64,000 bases of DNA from Sphingomonas aurea. Lineage in GTDB: Bacteria > Pseudomonadota > Alphaproteobacteria > Sphingomonadales > Sphingomonadaceae. How positions within the stretch are numbered: the stretch's first letter is position 1; every line of letters starts with the position of its first letter. The stretch spans positions 24,899-88,898 of the forward strand of contig NZ_JAUUDS010000010.1 of the NCBI RefSeq assembly GCF_030678875.1. Direction: 5' to 3'. The notes beneath the pieces are model-generated. The model saw only the letters and a program-made list of their open reading frames with translations. It was not told where the DNA came from and did not search any database. The translations under genes and the position numbers were made by a program. Positions 63,434 to 64,000 of this stretch are shown here, one piece after another.

Positions 63434-63468
63434 GAGGGGCTGCTACCGTCGGACGGTGGCAGCCCCTC
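63434..63468 (+). terminator. hairpin between convergent DUF4167 and membrane protein genes
   Basis: GAGGGGCTGC (63434-63443) pairs with GCAGCCCCTC (63459-63468); inside it ACCGT pairs with ACGGT around CGG. It sits 25 nt after the DUF4167 stop and 11 nt before the end of the convergent gene. The T-content after it is low. Confidence 0.7.
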
Positions 63469-63479
63469 GTCGTTCAGGA

Positions 63480-63758
63480 TCAGTCCAGCCGCTCGACATC
63501 CTCGTCATGGCCCGTGCCGGAGCTGAGGAACGCCAGCCCCATCAGCGCGCCGGCCAGCGACACCGACCCGCCGACCCCGCCGAGCACCGCCAACATGGTG
63601 ACGAGGTGCAGCGGACCTTGCACATGTGCCATCACCATGATGACCCCGGCGGAGCAGGCAGCTCCGGCGGTGGTCATCCAGGCGAGAATCAGGCGGAAGC
63701 GCCGCCATGCGAAGGCGGCATAGCTAGGGTCGTTCAATCCACCGGGTTGCTCGTTCAT
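63480..63758 (-). CDS. small two-helix membrane protein
   Basis: 92 aa from the ATG at NEQPGG. After SYAAFAWRRFRLILAWMTTAG, two helices (ILAWMTTAGAACSAGVIMVMA and LVTMLAVLGGVGGSVSLAGALMGLAF) and a short acidic tail (GTGHDEDVERLD). No recognised domain. An in-frame ATG at 63770 would add 4 residues; neither start has a strong Shine-Dalgarno. The frame upstream runs to 63884 but is not supported. Confidence 0.7.
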   Translation of the reverse strand: MNEQPGGLNDPSYAAFAWRRFRLILAWMTTAGAACSAGVIMVMAHVQGPLHLVTMLAVLGGVGGSVSLAGALMGLAFLSSGTGHDEDVERLD

Positions 63759-63858
63759 GCGCGGGACCATGCGTGGCACAGGGCCGAACCTCAACCCCGT
63801 CACGACATGCCATCGAGGGCGCCCAGGAGGGGCGCAGGGGCGCCAAGAACGCCGCCAG

Positions 63859-63919
63859 GAACTTTTTTCGTTTTTCTGCAACAAAAGGGTTTGACGGACC
63901 GGAACGCCTCCCCTAGATG
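63859..63919 (+). promoter_or_regulatory. strong promoter-like sequence with A/T-rich upstream tract
   Basis: TTGACG (63891-63896), a 17-bp spacer, and TAGATG (63914-63919) form a consensus-length promoter. It is preceded by an A/T-rich stretch (63862-63888, ACTTTTTTCG and TTTTTCTGC and AACAAAAGGG), the position of an UP element. The gene it drives is outside the window or just starting. This layout resembles rRNA operon promoters of alphaproteobacteria, but no 16S sequence is reached by position 64000. Confidence 0.55.
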
Positions 63920-64000
63920 GGTGTCACCGCAGCGATGGACCGGATGGTTCTTGCAGCGGTCGCCGAAAACCAGATCGCGGGTCTTCTCGAAGGAGGGGGC

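Noticed and set aside
63935..64000. Short open frame at the right edge as a new gene
   Set aside because: Only 22 codons are visible, no Shine-Dalgarno precedes it, and an RNA leader is equally likely; not annotated as CDS.

Overview
The window is GC-rich chromosomal DNA with almost no intergenic space. Its gene content and order point to an alphaproteobacterium of the order Sphingomonadales, most likely Sphingomonas or a close relative. The pointers are a ctaC-ctaD...ctaB-ctaG-ctaE-DUF983-SURF1-thrC block, pyrE-pdxJ-acpS-lepB, ybgC-tolQRAB-pal, prfA-prmC followed by a DUF4167 gene, and a bacteriophytochrome with a HisKA_2-type kinase. No phage, transposase, tRNA or CRISPR was found. Nearly everything reads as core or semi-core genome. 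The assignment rests on my knowledge of gene families and order, not on a database search.

Layout. 1-1913 (minus): end of an RND efflux operon (adaptor plus partial permease). 2057-8838 (plus): a pentose-phosphate operon, rpiA-tkt-tal-gnd, followed by two HAD phosphatase/phosphomutase-like genes and interrupted by two families of palindromic repeats. 8921-16372: a sensory block with bacteriophytochrome bphP, convergent heme oxygenase coupled to a DAACS symporter, a hybrid histidine kinase overlapping a MAPEG-like membrane gene, and a DUF3140 gene. 16397-24221 (minus): a GGDEF/EAL protein and a molybdenum hydroxylase operon of the PaoABC type with its XdhC-like and MocA-like maturation genes. 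24265-27619: glycerophosphodiesterase, small lipoprotein, pterin carbinolamine dehydratase, a zincin-like protein and ccmA-ccmB. 27623-37541 (minus): threonine synthase and the cytochrome aa3 oxidase structural and assembly genes, with an amidotransferase gene between ctaD and ctaB. 37779-45179: pyrE, a membrane protein, pdxJ, acpS, lepB, AI-2E permease, ubiG, aspartokinase and a nitronate monooxygenase-like enzyme. 46827-51295: the Tol-Pal envelope operon. 51441-52781: an SPFH/Arc-like/small membrane protein trio. 52827-58975: S1/P1 nuclease, isoaspartyl peptidase, ispG, a DMT transporter broken by an in-frame amber codon, GNAT, TfoX, pyrophosphatase, DUF1345. 59026-63758: hisS-prfA-prmC, DUF4167 and a small membrane protein. 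The right edge holds an A/T-rich tract and a promoter-like sequence resembling the start of a strongly expressed (possibly rRNA) operon.

Functional themes. Adjacent genes often serve one process: non-oxidative and oxidative pentose phosphate enzymes; chromophore synthesis beside the photoreceptor; a Mo-enzyme with its cofactor chaperone and nucleotidyltransferase; heme A synthesis, copper insertion and oxidase subunits; release factor 1 with its glutamine methyltransferase. Translational coupling by 4-nt overlaps (ATGA, GTGA, TTGA) occurs at about 19 junctions and was used to fix many GTG/TTG starts.

The observations I rate highest are the amber-interrupted DMT transporter, an abrupt low-GC segment confined to the anticodon-binding domain of hisS, GATATYA repeats over the promoter of the SPFH/Arc operon, two palindromic repeat families (one supplying a ribosome binding site), and the phytochrome/heme oxygenase/symporter arrangement. 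I did not find a clearly new multi-gene defence or mobile system here.
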